A stretch of DNA of 64,000 nucleotides from positions 3,100,001 through 3,164,000 of the forward strand of contig NZ_AP025305.1 of NCBI RefSeq assembly GCF_036492635.1. Reading direction: 5' to 3'. The notes beneath the pieces were generated by a model. That model did not search any database. It saw only the letters and a list, made by a program, of their open reading frames with translations, and was not told the DNA's origin. Each line of letters starts with the position of its first letter. Position 1 is the first letter of the stretch. The DNA is from Aureibacter tunicatorum. GTDB taxonomy: Bacteria > Bacteroidota > Bacteroidia > Cytophagales > Cyclobacteriaceae. Of this stretch, positions 45,843 to 56,007 are shown one piece after another. Both the position numbers and the translations under genes were made by a program.

Positions 45843-47312
45843 CTATTTAGCCATACTCCTTAATTTCAAAACTAATTTTTTCAGATTGTCTTTTCTATTC
45901 GGGTGAAAATGAATATCAGCATCAAAACAAGTCCATTTCTTGGCGTATGATTGATTCGCAATTGCCAAATGCAAAAACCGATTTCCCTTTCTGCGAACGC
46001 TTTCCACTTGAGATCTCAATCGATCTTTCAAAGCCGGCAATTGACCATCCGTAATGATAAGCACATCGGCGTCTTCATAATCCTTTTTTCTAAGTATATT
46101 AAGACACTCCTCCATCGGCGAATTTATGTCTGTGCCTCCATGGAAGGACTGTTTCAACAAAATGATTATCGCATCCAAATCCATCGTTTTTGGATCAATT
46201 TCTTTGACCAACACTTTTTTCGCAAAAGTAACCAAATAACACTTTCTTCCTTGGATATATGCTTGACGAAGAATATACATTCCTATTGACTTGGCATATA
46301 ACTCGGCTTTTCCCATCATAGAAGCACTTGAGTCAAGACATATGACCACAGGCCCCTTCTCATGAACCAAAGAAGTTTCTTCTCTTTGAGATCTTCGCAT
46401 TTCAGGCTTGACCACACTTCCCTCAAACTTGTACGACAAAAGCCTTTTTTCCACATATTTTTGATAAAAAACCCTTTCTGTATTGGCTTCAGACAAATAA
46501 GCCAATTCCACCGGCAAAACGCTATCCAATCGATCCCCGGGGAAAATATCCGTAATCTCCTCTTTTGAAAATTCACATTTGGTTTTTATGCTTCCCAATT
46601 CAACCTGATCAAGGTCTTCGATCATAGCTTGTCTTTCCAGCGTATTGATTTGCCCTAATATTTCTGAAAGCTCCTTTAGAAATAGTTCTTTTTGAAGCAA
46701 CATATCGCAATGCTTCTCAATATCAAAGTCAACTTTTTGCAAAGTTCCTTCCTTGTCAAAGCTACCTAAAAAGCTGATAAACGGATCCAATGAATCCACC
46801 GCTTGATCATATTTCTTGACTTTCTTTCTCAAGTTTCGCTGAAACTTTTTAGAATGATAATTTATCATTGCCTTATCCGCGCCTTGGGTAAGCCTGGCTA
46901 AAAACTTCAAAAGCCTATTGATCCACTTTCCTGCTTTATGCCACGCGGAAGCTAAAAATCGGAATTTAACAGCAGGCAACACCATTGCCATAGACAAATG
47001 CCCCATGGAAACGCTGCCTCCCAACCAACGGTGAATACGCTCTACTTTTTGATTATGGATAAGCAAATCTCTTACAAACTCTTCTCTAATATCCGGATAT
47101 TTGACAAAAGCATCTTTCAATTCAGGAGTATCGGCGAATGTATCCAACATCGTACGACAATACTCAAACGTGCCCTCGATTTTGGACGCGTCACCAAACT
47201 CGCCTACTTTCAACAAGTGCATAAGATAATCCGATAGCATCTCCCGTTCGGATATTTCTCCCATCATTCCAAAAAACTTGAACTCCAACAGTTCATTAAC
47301 GAGATTCTCCAT
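45843..47312 (-). CDS. viaA: ViaA-like VWA-domain protein
   Basis: A 489-residue protein. The helical N-terminal half is about 1-315. The C-terminal von Willebrand A domain has an intact MIDAS: Asp327-Ser-Ser-Ala-Ser in VICLDSSASMMGK, Thr in HGGTDINSP, and Asp in LIITDGQ. It matches ViaA, the partner of the MoxR-type ATPase RavA, in length and order. The gene overlaps ravA by 17 bp, so the two are translationally coupled. In E. coli RavA-ViaA acts on respiratory complexes and alters aminoglycoside uptake; that role is assumed here, not shown. Confidence 0.88.
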   Translation of the reverse strand: MENLVNELLEFKFFGMMGEISEREMLSDYLMHLLKVGEFGDASKIEGTFEYCRTMLDTFADTPELKDAFVKYPDIREEFVRDLLIHNQKVERIHRWLGGSVSMGHLSMAMVLPAVKFRFLASAWHKAGKWINRLLKFLARLTQGADKAMINYHSKKFQRNLRKKVKKYDQAVDSLDPFISFLGSFDKEGTLQKVDFDIEKHCDMLLQKELFLKELSEILGQINTLERQAMIEDLDQVELGSIKTKCEFSKEEITDIFPGDRLDSVLPVELAYLSEANTERVFYQKYVEKRLLSYKFEGSVVKPEMRRSQREETSLVHEKGPVVICLDSSASMMGKAELYAKSIGMYILRQAYIQGRKCYLVTFAKKVLVKEIDPKTMDLDAIIILLKQSFHGGTDINSPMEECLNILRKKDYEDADVLIITDGQLPALKDRLRSQVESVRRKGNRFLHLAIANQSYAKKWTCFDADIHFHPNRKDNLKKLVLKLRSMAK

Positions 47313-48831
47313 AAGACTTCATCATTTTTTTCAACTCGCTCACCATTCCCTCAAGTTCCGCTGATATACTATGGACCTTAAGCTTGTAGGCACTCTTTAA
47401 ATCATTAGATAAAAACAAATGGCCTTTATGTTCATCCACTTCTGAATTGAGTATGAATGTTATCTCATCTTGGGTATGCTCAAAAAACACACTTAGCCTA
47501 CGATACTTTTCTTCCAAGGATTTCAATTCTCTTGAGCCGCATCGTTTGGGGATAAGTGTTTTCGCCTCTTTTCTAACACATCTTAATCTGAAATTATGCT
47601 TATTGCCGTTCATAGAAACCTCAAGCTCTGTATTCGACAATCTAGAAATTTGATAGGTTTCAAAATCAGCGGAAGCCGCATACAAACGACAAGGAACCAC
47701 CGTATGCCCCAAAATATCAAAATCGTCAGCCAATATTCGATTATGGGGAAAAATAGAGTTTTCAAGCAAATAGTATTCGCCATCCACCAACTTAGGTACA
47801 TCTTTTTTCACCATTTTCTCTTCTCGGGTCAAGCGCTTGCCTAATTCGTCAAACTGAGCTATTTGTTGCTTGGCAGACTCCAATCCAAACTTTTCATACA
47901 GCCCAATATTTCCAACGACCTGCAACAACCACCCTTTCACTAAATCAAATTGATCATTCTTATTCCATAGACAATGAGACAATAACAAACAATCGGAAAA
48001 AGAGACACTTTCCCTGTCATTCAGAAAAGCGGAATATTTCATCAATCTGACCATCTTCTTCCACCTTCTGTCTGACACATAAATCTTTTCAGCATTCACG
48101 GCTTCCACATTATGCTTGTGGATCAATTTTCTGACATTCGTCAATGCTTCCAATATATACTTGGGCATTTCAATATGGTCAACAAGCTGACTCCATTGAT
48201 TCAGTTCGTAATCGCTAAATCCATTCGTCACCAAAGGCTCTTGAATTTCAGCATCTGAAATCATTTGATAAAATAGGCTTTCGTCCTGAATATTCGAAAC
48301 CTCGTATCTAACTAAAAACCTATCCCATAAAGCCTCAAGACCTTGCCCTTCTTCAGGAAGTTCGTTTGATGCGGCGATAAAGGCCTTCATCTTAATTAGT
48401 TCCGTCTTGTCGCCATTTCTATATACTCGCTCATTGAGAACTGTCAATAAAGTATTTTGTATAGCCGGACCCGCTTTCCATATTTCATCCAAAAAAACGA
48501 TGGTCGCATCCGGCAAATAATCTTTGGTGATTCTCTCGTATTTATCTTCTTTGCTCAGCTTGGTAATGGAAATTGGCCCAAAAATTTCATCGGTAGTGCT
48601 GAAGCGATTCATCAAATACTCAAAAGCATTCGATTGTTCATAAATAAGTTTCAATCGCCTAGCCACCATACTCTTGCCTACTCCAGGCGGGCCAATCATA
48701 AACAAGCTTTCATTAGCCAAAGCGGATAGCAAAGCCAGCGAAATCGCTTCCTCCTTTTCATAAACCCCTTTAGATATTTCCTCCAATACGCTTCGCAGGC
48801 GATTTTTCCTTTTTGAAATTGATGCGTCCAT
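47296..48831 (-). CDS. ravA: RavA-like MoxR-family AAA+ ATPase
   Basis: A 511-residue protein, close to the 498 of E. coli RavA. It has Walker A GPPGVGKS (47-54), Walker B IVFLDEIWK (about 111-119), sensor I AASNELPEEGQG and an arginine-finger region (WDRFLVRYEV). The C-terminal third (about 300-511) contains a beta-rich region comparable to the RavA triple-helix/LARA segment. It forms a hexameric chaperone-like ATPase that works with the VWA protein encoded downstream. It is the first gene of the pair, with about 240 bp of upstream sequence. Confidence 0.88.
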   Translation of the reverse strand: MDASISKRKNRLRSVLEEISKGVYEKEEAISLALLSALANESLFMIGPPGVGKSMVARRLKLIYEQSNAFEYLMNRFSTTDEIFGPISITKLSKEDKYERITKDYLPDATIVFLDEIWKAGPAIQNTLLTVLNERVYRNGDKTELIKMKAFIAASNELPEEGQGLEALWDRFLVRYEVSNIQDESLFYQMISDAEIQEPLVTNGFSDYELNQWSQLVDHIEMPKYILEALTNVRKLIHKHNVEAVNAEKIYVSDRRWKKMVRLMKYSAFLNDRESVSFSDCLLLSHCLWNKNDQFDLVKGWLLQVVGNIGLYEKFGLESAKQQIAQFDELGKRLTREEKMVKKDVPKLVDGEYYLLENSIFPHNRILADDFDILGHTVVPCRLYAASADFETYQISRLSNTELEVSMNGNKHNFRLRCVRKEAKTLIPKRCGSRELKSLEEKYRRLSVFFEHTQDEITFILNSEVDEHKGHLFLSNDLKSAYKLKVHSISAELEGMVSELKKMMKSYGESR

Positions 48832-48846
48832 TGAGATGCTATTTTA

Positions 48847-48915
48847 AAAACTCTGGATTGCGAAATGAAAAAACTCCGAAATAATCGATTTTGGCCAATC
48901 GCATCCCAGAGTTTT
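48847..48915 (-). terminator. Long-range inverted repeat between meaB and ravA
   Basis: AAAACTCTGG (48847-48856) and CCAGAGTTTT (48906-48915) are perfect 10-bp inverted copies 49 nt apart, and the adjacent bases also pair imperfectly. On the minus strand the structure ends in a short T-run. It may end the meaB transcript or form a leader for ravA. Confidence 0.4.
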
Positions 48916-49074
48916 ATCGCTCTCTAATTTTAAAAAATTATCTCAAACCTTGCAAATATTACCCAAATCAAAAAGTTATAATTTGCGCTCAACACCAAAT
49001 TTAATTTATGATGTCACAAAAATTAACCGAAAAAAACAATAGTTTTTGATCAAGTCGCAAAATTAAAGATCAAC

Positions 49075-50082
49075 TCAATCCTTAACACCTTCTTTTCTAT
49101 TGTTTAAAAAATACTCCATCAACTGCCTTACCCCAACATTCACTGGCAAAACATCATTGCTCACTTGTCTTTCGATATTTTTCATCAAAAACGCCATGCC
49201 CTCGTCTTGATAAAACATTTGATTCAGTTTGCTTTGAATATTCTCCTTCAGCCACTTTAGATTTTGAGACGCTCTTTTCTCTCCAAAATACCCATTGCTT
49301 TTGCACAAAGACTCATACTCTTTTATAGTGTTCCATATGTGATCAAGCCCTGAATTCTCCACAGCCGAACAAGTCATGACCTTAGGAATCCAACCTGAAT
49401 CGCTTGGAGGAAATAAATGCAATGCATTCTGATATTGCCTCGCGGCCAACTTGCTTCTATCTATATTGTCACCATCACTCTTGGTAATCACCAAAGAGTC
49501 GGCAATCTCCATAATTCCCCTTTTGATACCCTGCAATTCATCTCCTGCCCCGGATAGCATTAGCAACAAGAAAAAGTCAACCATTCCTTCAACGGCAACC
49601 TCCGACTGGCCAACTCCAACAGTTTCTATCAAAATCACATCAAATCCCGCAGCTTCGCATAACAACATAGTTTCACGTGTTTTTTCCTGAACCCCTCCCA
49701 ATGAATGGCCCGATGCTGAAGGTCTCACATAGGCATTCGGATGATTGGACAAAGATTCCATACGAGTTTTGTCTCCCAATATACTGCCTCCAGATCTTTG
49801 GCTGCTGGGATCAATGGTCAACACCGCCAGCTTATGGCCTTGATTCGCTATCAAACTACCAAAGCTCTCTATAAATGTGCTCTTGCCAACACCGGGCACA
49901 CCAGTGATCCCCACTCTTATTGACTTTCCAACATGCGGCAATATGATTTCCATCAACTTCTCTGCAATTAAGCGATCCGATTCCAATCTACTTTCCACCA
50001 ATGTAATCGCTTGACTCAACATCACTATATCGCCCTCCAGCAGCTTCTGGGCGTATTCTTCCGGTCTGAACCTTCTTTTCAT
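49075..50082 (-). CDS. meaB: Methylmalonyl-CoA mutase-associated G-protein chaperone
   Basis: 335 residues from the ATG at 50082; a TTG at 50094 is a weaker alternative. The SIMIBI-class GTPase has Walker A GVPGVGKST (61-69), LTIDPSSQRSGGSILGDKTRM, ETVGVGQSE and the guanine-specificity region ITKSDGDN. MeaB loads and protects the adenosylcobalamin cofactor of methylmalonyl-CoA mutase. Its partner genes lie on the opposite strand starting 190 bp away, so the two units are divergent and may share regulation. Confidence 0.93.
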   Translation of the reverse strand: MKRRFRPEEYAQKLLEGDIVMLSQAITLVESRLESDRLIAEKLMEIILPHVGKSIRVGITGVPGVGKSTFIESFGSLIANQGHKLAVLTIDPSSQRSGGSILGDKTRMESLSNHPNAYVRPSASGHSLGGVQEKTRETMLLCEAAGFDVILIETVGVGQSEVAVEGMVDFFLLLMLSGAGDELQGIKRGIMEIADSLVITKSDGDNIDRSKLAARQYQNALHLFPPSDSGWIPKVMTCSAVENSGLDHIWNTIKEYESLCKSNGYFGEKRASQNLKWLKENIQSKLNQMFYQDEGMAFLMKNIERQVSNDVLPVNVGVRQLMEYFLNNRKEGVKD

Positions 50083-50271
50083 GACAATTATCAATTTAAG
50101 TTTTGATATAATTCCTAAAGCCGAATGACTCAGCTAAATGAATCACGAAATGGATTTCTCTACTTTGAGAATGATTTCGAGAAGAAGGTGTGATTATTCG
50201 AAATTATGAATTTTTGTGCAATAATGGCACTTAGTAAACTATATTTTTTAATTTAAATTTTTAAACTAATC

Positions 50272-50679
50272 ATGAACATCTCACACATTGAACATATCGG
50301 CATAGCTGTAAATGATCTTAAAGAAGCTATTGATTATTATGAAGGATTGCTGGGTTTGAAATGCTATGCCATCGAGGAAGTTGAGGAGCAAAAAGTGAGA
50401 ACAGCATTTTTCAAAGTTGGCGACACTAAGATCGAACTGCTTGAATCTACGGAAGCGAATGGACCAATAGGCAAATTCATTGAAAAAAGAGGCCAAGGAA
50501 TTCATCATATTGCTTTCGCAGTGAAAGACATCCAGAAAAATCTGGACGAAGCTGTTGCCAAAGACGTTAAAGTCATCGACAAATCGCCTCGAAAAGGAGC
50601 TGAAGGACTTGACATCGCATTTTTACACCCTAAATCCACTTTTGGAGTACTTACAGAACTCTGCGAAAACAACAATTAA
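50272..50679 (+). CDS. mce: Methylmalonyl-CoA epimerase
   Basis: A 135-residue VOC-fold protein. The metal ligands are His8 (HIEHIGIAV), Glu in KIELLES, His in GIHHIAFAV and Glu in VLTELCE. It interconverts (S)- and (R)-methylmalonyl-CoA, linking the decarboxylase to the mutase. The length is standard. It is the first plus-strand gene of the propionate island, 136 bp upstream of the carboxyltransferase gene. Confidence 0.95.
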   Translation: MNISHIEHIGIAVNDLKEAIDYYEGLLGLKCYAIEEVEEQKVRTAFFKVGDTKIELLESTEANGPIGKFIEKRGQGIHHIAFAVKDIQKNLDEAVAKDVKVIDKSPRKGAEGLDIAFLHPKSTFGVLTELCENNN

Positions 50680-50815
50680 TCTTTTTCGAAATAATTTCAA
50701 GAAAAAGCAGAGAACTTGACCAATGCAAAATTCAAGCATAACGTCAAATATTATTAATCTTTTAATCCGTTGATATCGTTTTCACAACGAAGCTATCAAC
50801 GCGACTATTATCGCA

Positions 50816-52378
50816 ATGGAAAAAAACCAAGCTAAAATAAAAGAGCTTATCGACAAAAGAGCCGAAGCTCGATTGGGAGGTGGTGAAAAACGCATCAATG
50901 CCCAGCACAACAAAGGCAAGATGACAGCCCGCGAAAGAATTGAGTTGCTTATGGATGAAGGCAGCTTCGAAGAGTTCGACATGTTCGTAACTCACAGAAC
51001 AAAATCTTTCGGGCTTGACAAGCAAAAGTATCTTTCCGATGGTGTTGTAACTGGACGAGGAACTGTGGATGGAAGAATTGTTTTTGTCTTTGCCCAGGAC
51101 TTCACTGTTTTTGGTGGTTCGCTTTCAGAAACTTACGCTCAGAAAATATGCAAGGTCATGGATCAAGCCATGAAAGTCGGAGCTCCTGTCATCGGATTAA
51201 ATGATTCTGGAGGCGCTCGTATTCAAGAAGGCGTTCGAAGCTTGGCTGGATATGCGGAAATCTTCCAAAGAAACATCATGGCCTCGGGCGTTATTCCTCA
51301 AATCTCTGGAATATTTGGGCCGTGCGCCGGCGGTGCGGTATATTCTCCAGCGCTCACAGATTTCATCATCATGAGCGAGGAAAACAGCTACATGTTCGTG
51401 ACGGGACCAAAAGTAGTTCAAACCGTTACAGGTGAAGTTATATCAACCGACGATTTAGGCGGTGCCAATATGCACGCGACCAAATCCGGAGTCGCTCATT
51501 TCATGTCGCAAGACGACGAAGAAGGAATATTGTTGACCAGAAAGATTCTTAGCTATCTTCCATCCAACAATCTCGAAGATCCTCCAATATTGGAAAGCCA
51601 TGATCCTATCGAAAGACTTGGAGACACGCTGAATGAGATCATCCCTGAGGATGTAAACAAGCCATACAGCATGCATGATGTCATCCACGAAGTAGTTGAC
51701 AACAATGAATTTTTGGAAGTGCACCGCAACTACGCGCAAAACATCATTGTAGGATTTGCCAGATTCAATGGCCGCCCTGTAGGGATGGTAGCGAACAATC
51801 CTTCGCACCTTGCAGGTGTGTTAGACATAGAAGCGTCGAGAAAAGCCGCACGATTCGTTAGGTTCTGTGATTGCTTCAATATTCCATTGGTAACAATGGT
51901 TGATGTGCCGGGATTCCTGCCGGGCAGCAATCAAGAATATGGAGGCATCATCGTGCATGGAGCGAAATTGCTTTTTGCCTATGGAGAAGCTACCGTTCCT
52001 AAAATAACTATCACTCTAAGAAAATCTTATGGCGGAGCTCACGATGTAATGAGTTGCAAGCAACTTCGAGGCGATATCAATTACGCTTGGCCTACGGCGG
52101 AAATCGCTGTTATGGGAGCTAAGGGAGCTGTAGAGGTCCTTGAAGGAAGAAATATTTCCAAACTCGAATCGGATGAGGAGAAAGTGAAATATGTTCAAGA
52201 AAAAGAGGAAGAGTACACTAAGAAATTCGCTAATCCTTACGAAGCCGCAAAATTCGGCTATATCGATGACATCATCGAGCCAAGAAACACTAGATTCAGA
52301 GTGATCAGAGCATTGGAAGCATTAGCGAATAAAAAAGATCATAATCCTCCAAAAAAGCACAGCAACATACCATTATAA
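50816..52378 (+). CDS. mmdA: Methylmalonyl-CoA decarboxylase / propionyl-CoA carboxylase carboxyltransferase subunit
   Basis: A 520-residue acyl-CoA carboxyltransferase. N-terminal [19 protein letters not shown], the acyl-CoA-binding [20 protein letters not shown] and [16 protein letters not shown], and C-terminal [21 protein letters not shown] are all present. It moves the carboxyl group between methylmalonyl-CoA and biotin. The following gamma, biotin-carrier and Na+-pump beta genes, and the absence of a biotin carboxylase gene, indicate the Na+-translocating decarboxylase rather than the ATP-dependent carboxylase. Confidence 0.95.
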   Translation: MEKNQAKIKELIDKRAEARLGGGEKRINAQHNKGKMTARERIELLMDEGSFEEFDMFVTHRTKSFGLDKQKYLSDGVVTGRGTVDGRIVFVFAQDFTVFGGSLSETYAQKICKVMDQAMKVGAPVIGLNDSGGARIQEGVRSLAGYAEIFQRNIMASGVIPQISGIFGPCAGGAVYSPALTDFIIMSEENSYMFVTGPKVVQTVTGEVISTDDLGGANMHATKSGVAHFMSQDDEEGILLTRKILSYLPSNNLEDPPILESHDPIERLGDTLNEIIPEDVNKPYSMHDVIHEVVDNNEFLEVHRNYAQNIIVGFARFNGRPVGMVANNPSHLAGVLDIEASRKAARFVRFCDCFNIPLVTMVDVPGFLPGSNQEYGGIIVHGAKLLFAYGEATVPKITITLRKSYGGAHDVMSCKQLRGDINYAWPTAEIAVMGAKGAVEVLEGRNISKLESDEEKVKYVQEKEEEYTKKFANPYEAAKFGYIDDIIEPRNTRFRVIRALEALANKKDHNPPKKHSNIPL

Positions 52379-52387
52379 ATCAATAAT

Positions 52388-52741
52388 ATGGATCAATCAC
52401 TTGCAATACAAGAAGGCTTGGCCATTTCGCTTACGGGCATATTGGTGGTATTCATGGCATTAACATCTCTGGCTTTGTTTTTCCATTTTGTCATGCCTTT
52501 CATGATGACTTTGCCTGACAGACTCAAGGAAGCCAAGACTCAGAAGGAAAAGGAAACGCTAATGAAACGCATTAACACCGAACCTTTGCCTGGAGAGGAA
52601 AACGCCGCCATCGCAGCCGCAATACAGATGTATATGAATGAACTGCATGACGATGAGTCAACAACTCTAACCATCAACAAACAACCAAAAGCCTACTCCC
52701 CTTGGAGTTCTAAAATTTATTCAACGCACCAGGTTAGATAA
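52388..52741 (+). CDS. OadG-like gamma subunit of the Na+-pumping decarboxylase
   Basis: A 117-residue protein with one membrane helix at about residues 12-38 (ISLTGILVVFMALTSLALFF) and then a charged cytoplasmic tail. This is the normal architecture of the small gamma subunit, which holds the complex together at the membrane. It lies 9 bp after the carboxyltransferase gene and 11 bp before the biotin carrier gene. Confidence 0.88.
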   Translation: MDQSLAIQEGLAISLTGILVVFMALTSLALFFHFVMPFMMTLPDRLKEAKTQKEKETLMKRINTEPLPGEENAAIAAAIQMYMNELHDDESTTLTINKQPKAYSPWSSKIYSTHQVR

Positions 52742-52752
52742 AAAATTTCGAA

Positions 52753-53169
52753 ATGAAACAATATAAATTCAAGATAAACGGGAATAAGTATGCTGTGGAC
52801 ATCCATTCCGCCGAAGGCAATATGATTGAGCTTGAGGTGAATGGCACTGCCTACACGGTAGAAATGGAAAAAGAGCTAAGCGCCTCTAAAACTCCTAAAA
52901 TCGTAAGATCCCCGATCAAAAAAGCCGAAGTGCCTGCCACAGGCCCTAGCAACAAAGTCAAAAAGGTAACCGCTCCTCTGCCTGGAACTATTTTGGAAAT
53001 CAAAATCAAAGAAGGAGACCAAGTAAATCGAGGCGATATCCTGTTGGTGATGGAAGCGATGAAAATGGAAAACAGCATTGGAGCTGAAAATGCAGGCGTA
53101 GTAAAGTCTATCTCTGTAAAAGCCGGTGACAATGTGTTGCAAGGAGATGTGATGGTGGAATTAGGATAG
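52753..53169 (+). CDS. Biotin carboxyl carrier subunit
   Basis: A 138-residue protein. The C-terminal biotinyl domain has the modification site EAMKMEN with Lys104, followed by a Gly-rich turn. The N-terminal 50 residues are a small beta domain, and a Pro/Ala/Lys linker separates them. Biotin on Lys104 carries CO2 from the carboxyltransferase to the membrane beta subunit. It is in operon with both neighbours (11 bp and 6 bp gaps). Confidence 0.93.
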   Translation: MKQYKFKINGNKYAVDIHSAEGNMIELEVNGTAYTVEMEKELSASKTPKIVRSPIKKAEVPATGPSNKVKKVTAPLPGTILEIKIKEGDQVNRGDILLVMEAMKMENSIGAENAGVVKSISVKAGDNVLQGDVMVELG

Positions 53170-53175
53170 AATGAT

Positions 53176-54489
53176 ATGAAAAGGATATTAACATTGACCG
53201 GAATATTCAGCCTCATAGGAATCATATGGGCTGTTGCCGGCGAATCAACTATAGGAACTCTATCCAGCTTGAATGTATCTGCTGGTTCGAATAGCGCTTT
53301 GGGCTTGATCGTATACAAAGTTCAAAGCGGCCTGTTGGAGTTCTTTGGAAACACAGGCTTTCTTAATGCTTCCATTGGAAACATTGCGATGATCTTCATC
53401 GGCCTTATCTTCATATATTTGGCCATCAAATTTGATTATGAGCCGCTGTTGCTAATACCTATCGGCACAGGCATACTAATAGGAAACATTCCATTTGTAG
53501 CTGGAAATCAAATTGGCATTTATGAAAGCGGATCGGTATTGAACTACCTATATTTTGGAGTTGTGAAAGGTATTTACCCTCCCTTGATATTTCTGGGAAT
53601 TGGCGCAATGACCGATTTTTCAACGCTTATCGCCAATCCAAAGCTCATGCTGCTGGGAGCGGCAGCTCAGATTGGGATTTTCGCGACATTCCTAGGCGCA
53701 TTGTACCTTGGTTTTGCCTTGCCTGAAGCGGGAGCAATTGGCATCATCGGAGGAGCTGACGGACCAACATCGATCTTCCTTGCCTCAAAGCTTGCCAATG
53801 GCGTGAACATCTTGCCGGATGGAACTACAGTGAAAAACCTTATTGGCCCGATAGCCATAGCCGCTTACTCTTACATGGCATTGGTGCCGGTAATTCAACC
53901 TCCAATCATGAGACTTCTAATCTCCAAAAAAGATAGAAAGATCAAAATGAAACCGCCGAGAAGCGTTAGCCAAACAGAAAAAATCTTATTCCCAATTATC
54001 GGTTTGATACTTTGCGGATTGATTACGCCTAGCGCTCTGCCTTTGCTTGGCATGTTGTTCTTCGGAAACTTGCTTAAAGAGTCCACTCGCACCAACCGCC
54101 TTGCGGATACTGCCAGAAACTCAATGATCAATATTGTAACGATATTGCTTGGTGTTACTGTCGGAGCTTCGACTCAAGCTGATGTGTTTATCACTAAGGA
54201 TTCTCTGTTAATCTTCGGGCTTGGAGCCTTATCTTTTTGCGTAGCCACCGCATGCGGACTTTTTGCGGCAAAGCTCATGAACGCATTCTTGAAAGGAAAC
54301 AACAGAATCAATCCGCTCATCGGAGCCGCTGGTGTTTCTGCTGTGCCTGACAGCGCCAGAGTAGTGCAACATGAAGGACTTAAATCAGACCCTTCCAACC
54401 ACTTGCTAATGCATGCCATGGCTCCAAATGTATCCGGAGTAATTGGATCGGCAGTAGCGGCTGGTATACTGCTCAGCTTTCTTAACTGA
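53176..54489 (+). CDS. mmdB: Na+-translocating decarboxylase beta subunit (OadB/MmdB type)
   Basis: A 437-residue membrane protein with about ten helices. The conserved ion-pathway segment GIIGGADGPTSIFLASKLA (about 190-208) and the C-terminal segment GVSAVPDSARVV ... MAPNVSGVIGSAVAAGIL identify the family. It releases CO2 from carboxybiotin and exports Na+, so energy from succinate decarboxylation is stored as a sodium gradient. The N-terminal region (1-60) is longer than in OadB and contains an additional hydrophobic segment. It is the last gene before a terminator. Confidence 0.92.
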   Translation: MKRILTLTGIFSLIGIIWAVAGESTIGTLSSLNVSAGSNSALGLIVYKVQSGLLEFFGNTGFLNASIGNIAMIFIGLIFIYLAIKFDYEPLLLIPIGTGILIGNIPFVAGNQIGIYESGSVLNYLYFGVVKGIYPPLIFLGIGAMTDFSTLIANPKLMLLGAAAQIGIFATFLGALYLGFALPEAGAIGIIGGADGPTSIFLASKLANGVNILPDGTTVKNLIGPIAIAAYSYMALVPVIQPPIMRLLISKKDRKIKMKPPRSVSQTEKILFPIIGLILCGLITPSALPLLGMLFFGNLLKESTRTNRLADTARNSMINIVTILLGVTVGASTQADVFITKDSLLIFGLGALSFCVATACGLFAAKLMNAFLKGNNRINPLIGAAGVSAVPDSARVVQHEGLKSDPSNHLLMHAMAPNVSGVIGSAVAAGILLSFLN

Positions 54490-54525
54490 TACGACTCAAC
54501 CTAATATATTTTTTTTCAAACATGC

Positions 54526-54571
54526 GACATGGGCAAAAGGCCCATGTCTCTAGTGCCGACAGGCATTTTTT
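54526..54571 (+). terminator. Tandem terminator hairpins after the decarboxylase operon
   Basis: A 9-bp stem GACATGGGC/GCCCATGTC with a 5-nt loop (54526-54548) is followed by a small TGCC-GACA-GGCA hairpin (54554-54565) and six T residues. It separates the decarboxylase operon from the CoA-transferase gene that begins at 54587, which has only 15 bp left for a leader. Confidence 0.75.
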
Positions 54572-54586
54572 AACCAACAACAAATC

Positions 54587-55903
54587 ATGAAGAATAAATT
54601 TGTTAGCGCTCAAGAAGCCACATCGCTTATACAATCCAATTCAAGAGTTATTATCCAAGGAGGAGCAGGAACTCCTATGACGCTTGCCCAAGCCATGACG
54701 GAAAGAGCTGAATATTTGGAAAATGTTGAAATCGTGCATTTGCATACGGAAGGACCTGCCAATTACGCATTGCCTGAGTATTTGAATAGTTTTCATACCA
54801 ATGCCTTTTTTATCGGAGGCAATATCAGAAAATATGTGAATGAAGGCAGCGCCACTTATATACCTATATTCCTTAGCGACATTCCTAAGTTATTCAGCAG
54901 CGGCAAAATGCCGATTGATACCGCTTTGATTCATGTTTCCCCGCCTGATGAAAGAGGTTATTGCTCATTAGGCGTATCAATAGATATTATCAAGCCTGCT
55001 TTGGAAGTTACGAAAATTGTCATTGCTCAGGTGAATCCAAACATGCCTAGAACATATGGAGACGCTATCATTCATGAAAGCATGATTGACGCTATGGTCA
55101 ATGTGGAAGACCCTGTTTATGAAATGAAAATCAATCCTCCCACAGAACAAGAAGCTCAAATCGGAAAGAATGTCGCAAGCTTGATCCCTGACGGCGCGAC
55201 TTTGCAAATGGGGATCGGAGGTATTCCAAATGCTGTGCTAGGCTACATGAATAATCATAAAGACCTCGGCATACATACGGAGATGTTCTCCGATGGAATT
55301 ATTGAACTTGTGGAAAAAGGCATTATCAATGGCGAGAAGAAAAATATCAACCGAGGAAAAATCACCTCAGGTTTCGCCATGGGAACGCGCAAGCTCTATG
55401 ACTTCATGGACAACAACCCAATGGTGGAAATGATGAATATCGGCTATGTAAACGATACAGCCAATATCAGAAAAAACGACAATGTAATGGCCATCAATTC
55501 AGCCATAGAAGTTGACATCACTGGACAAATTTGCGCCGACTCAATCGGCACACGCATGTATTCGGGAGTTGGAGGCCAAATGGACTTCATGAGAGGAGCG
55601 GCATTGTCCAATGGCGGAAAAGCAATCACAGCACTGCCTGCGAACACCAATAAAGGCATTAGCAAGATTGTCCCTACGCTAAAAGAAGGCGCAGGCGTCG
55701 TAACGACAAGAGCTCATGCGCAATATGTCATCACTGAATTCGGCATAGCGGAATTACATGGAAAAAGCTTGGTTCAAAGAGCTCATGCACTTATCAACGT
55801 CGCTCATCCTGAACACAGAGAAAGCTTGGAAAGAGCTGCAAGAGAAAGATTTGGAAGAATATTCGGTGTATATGCTTCCGCATCCAATACCGAACTAGTA
55901 TAA
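54587..55903 (+). CDS. Acetyl-CoA hydrolase/transferase family CoA-transferase (succinate/propionate type)
   Basis: A 438-residue Cat1/ACH1-type protein. Two CoA-transferase halves are visible, with the probable catalytic Glu308 in NSAIEVDITGQ and the Gly-rich GVGGQMDFMRGAALS segment. Members move CoA between acetate, propionate, succinate and butyrate. Between the decarboxylase and mutase genes the best guess is propionyl-CoA:succinate CoA-transfer, which closes the cycle by regenerating succinyl-CoA. Acetate cannot be excluded as the partner. Confidence 0.85.
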   Translation: MKNKFVSAQEATSLIQSNSRVIIQGGAGTPMTLAQAMTERAEYLENVEIVHLHTEGPANYALPEYLNSFHTNAFFIGGNIRKYVNEGSATYIPIFLSDIPKLFSSGKMPIDTALIHVSPPDERGYCSLGVSIDIIKPALEVTKIVIAQVNPNMPRTYGDAIIHESMIDAMVNVEDPVYEMKINPPTEQEAQIGKNVASLIPDGATLQMGIGGIPNAVLGYMNNHKDLGIHTEMFSDGIIELVEKGIINGEKKNINRGKITSGFAMGTRKLYDFMDNNPMVEMMNIGYVNDTANIRKNDNVMAINSAIEVDITGQICADSIGTRMYSGVGGQMDFMRGAALSNGGKAITALPANTNKGISKIVPTLKEGAGVVTTRAHAQYVITEFGIAELHGKSLVQRAHALINVAHPEHRESLERAARERFGRIFGVYASASNTELV

Positions 55904-55913
55904 AATATTCACC

Positions 55914-55950
55914 ATCCGAGCCTAACAAATCACTCTTTTCAGGCTCGGAT
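55914..55950 (+). terminator. Inverted repeat after the CoA-transferase gene
   Basis: Perfect 10-bp arms ATCCGAGCCT (55914-55923) and AGGCTCGGAT (55941-55950) enclose a 17-nt loop 10 bp past the stop. A T-run is lacking, so it may only reduce read-through into mutA or stabilise the message end. Confidence 0.5.
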
Positions 55951-56007
55951 ATCATTTGCCTGCTGATGCATGGCAACAAATTTTTTAAAGCGAAATAGAG
56001 ATCAAAT

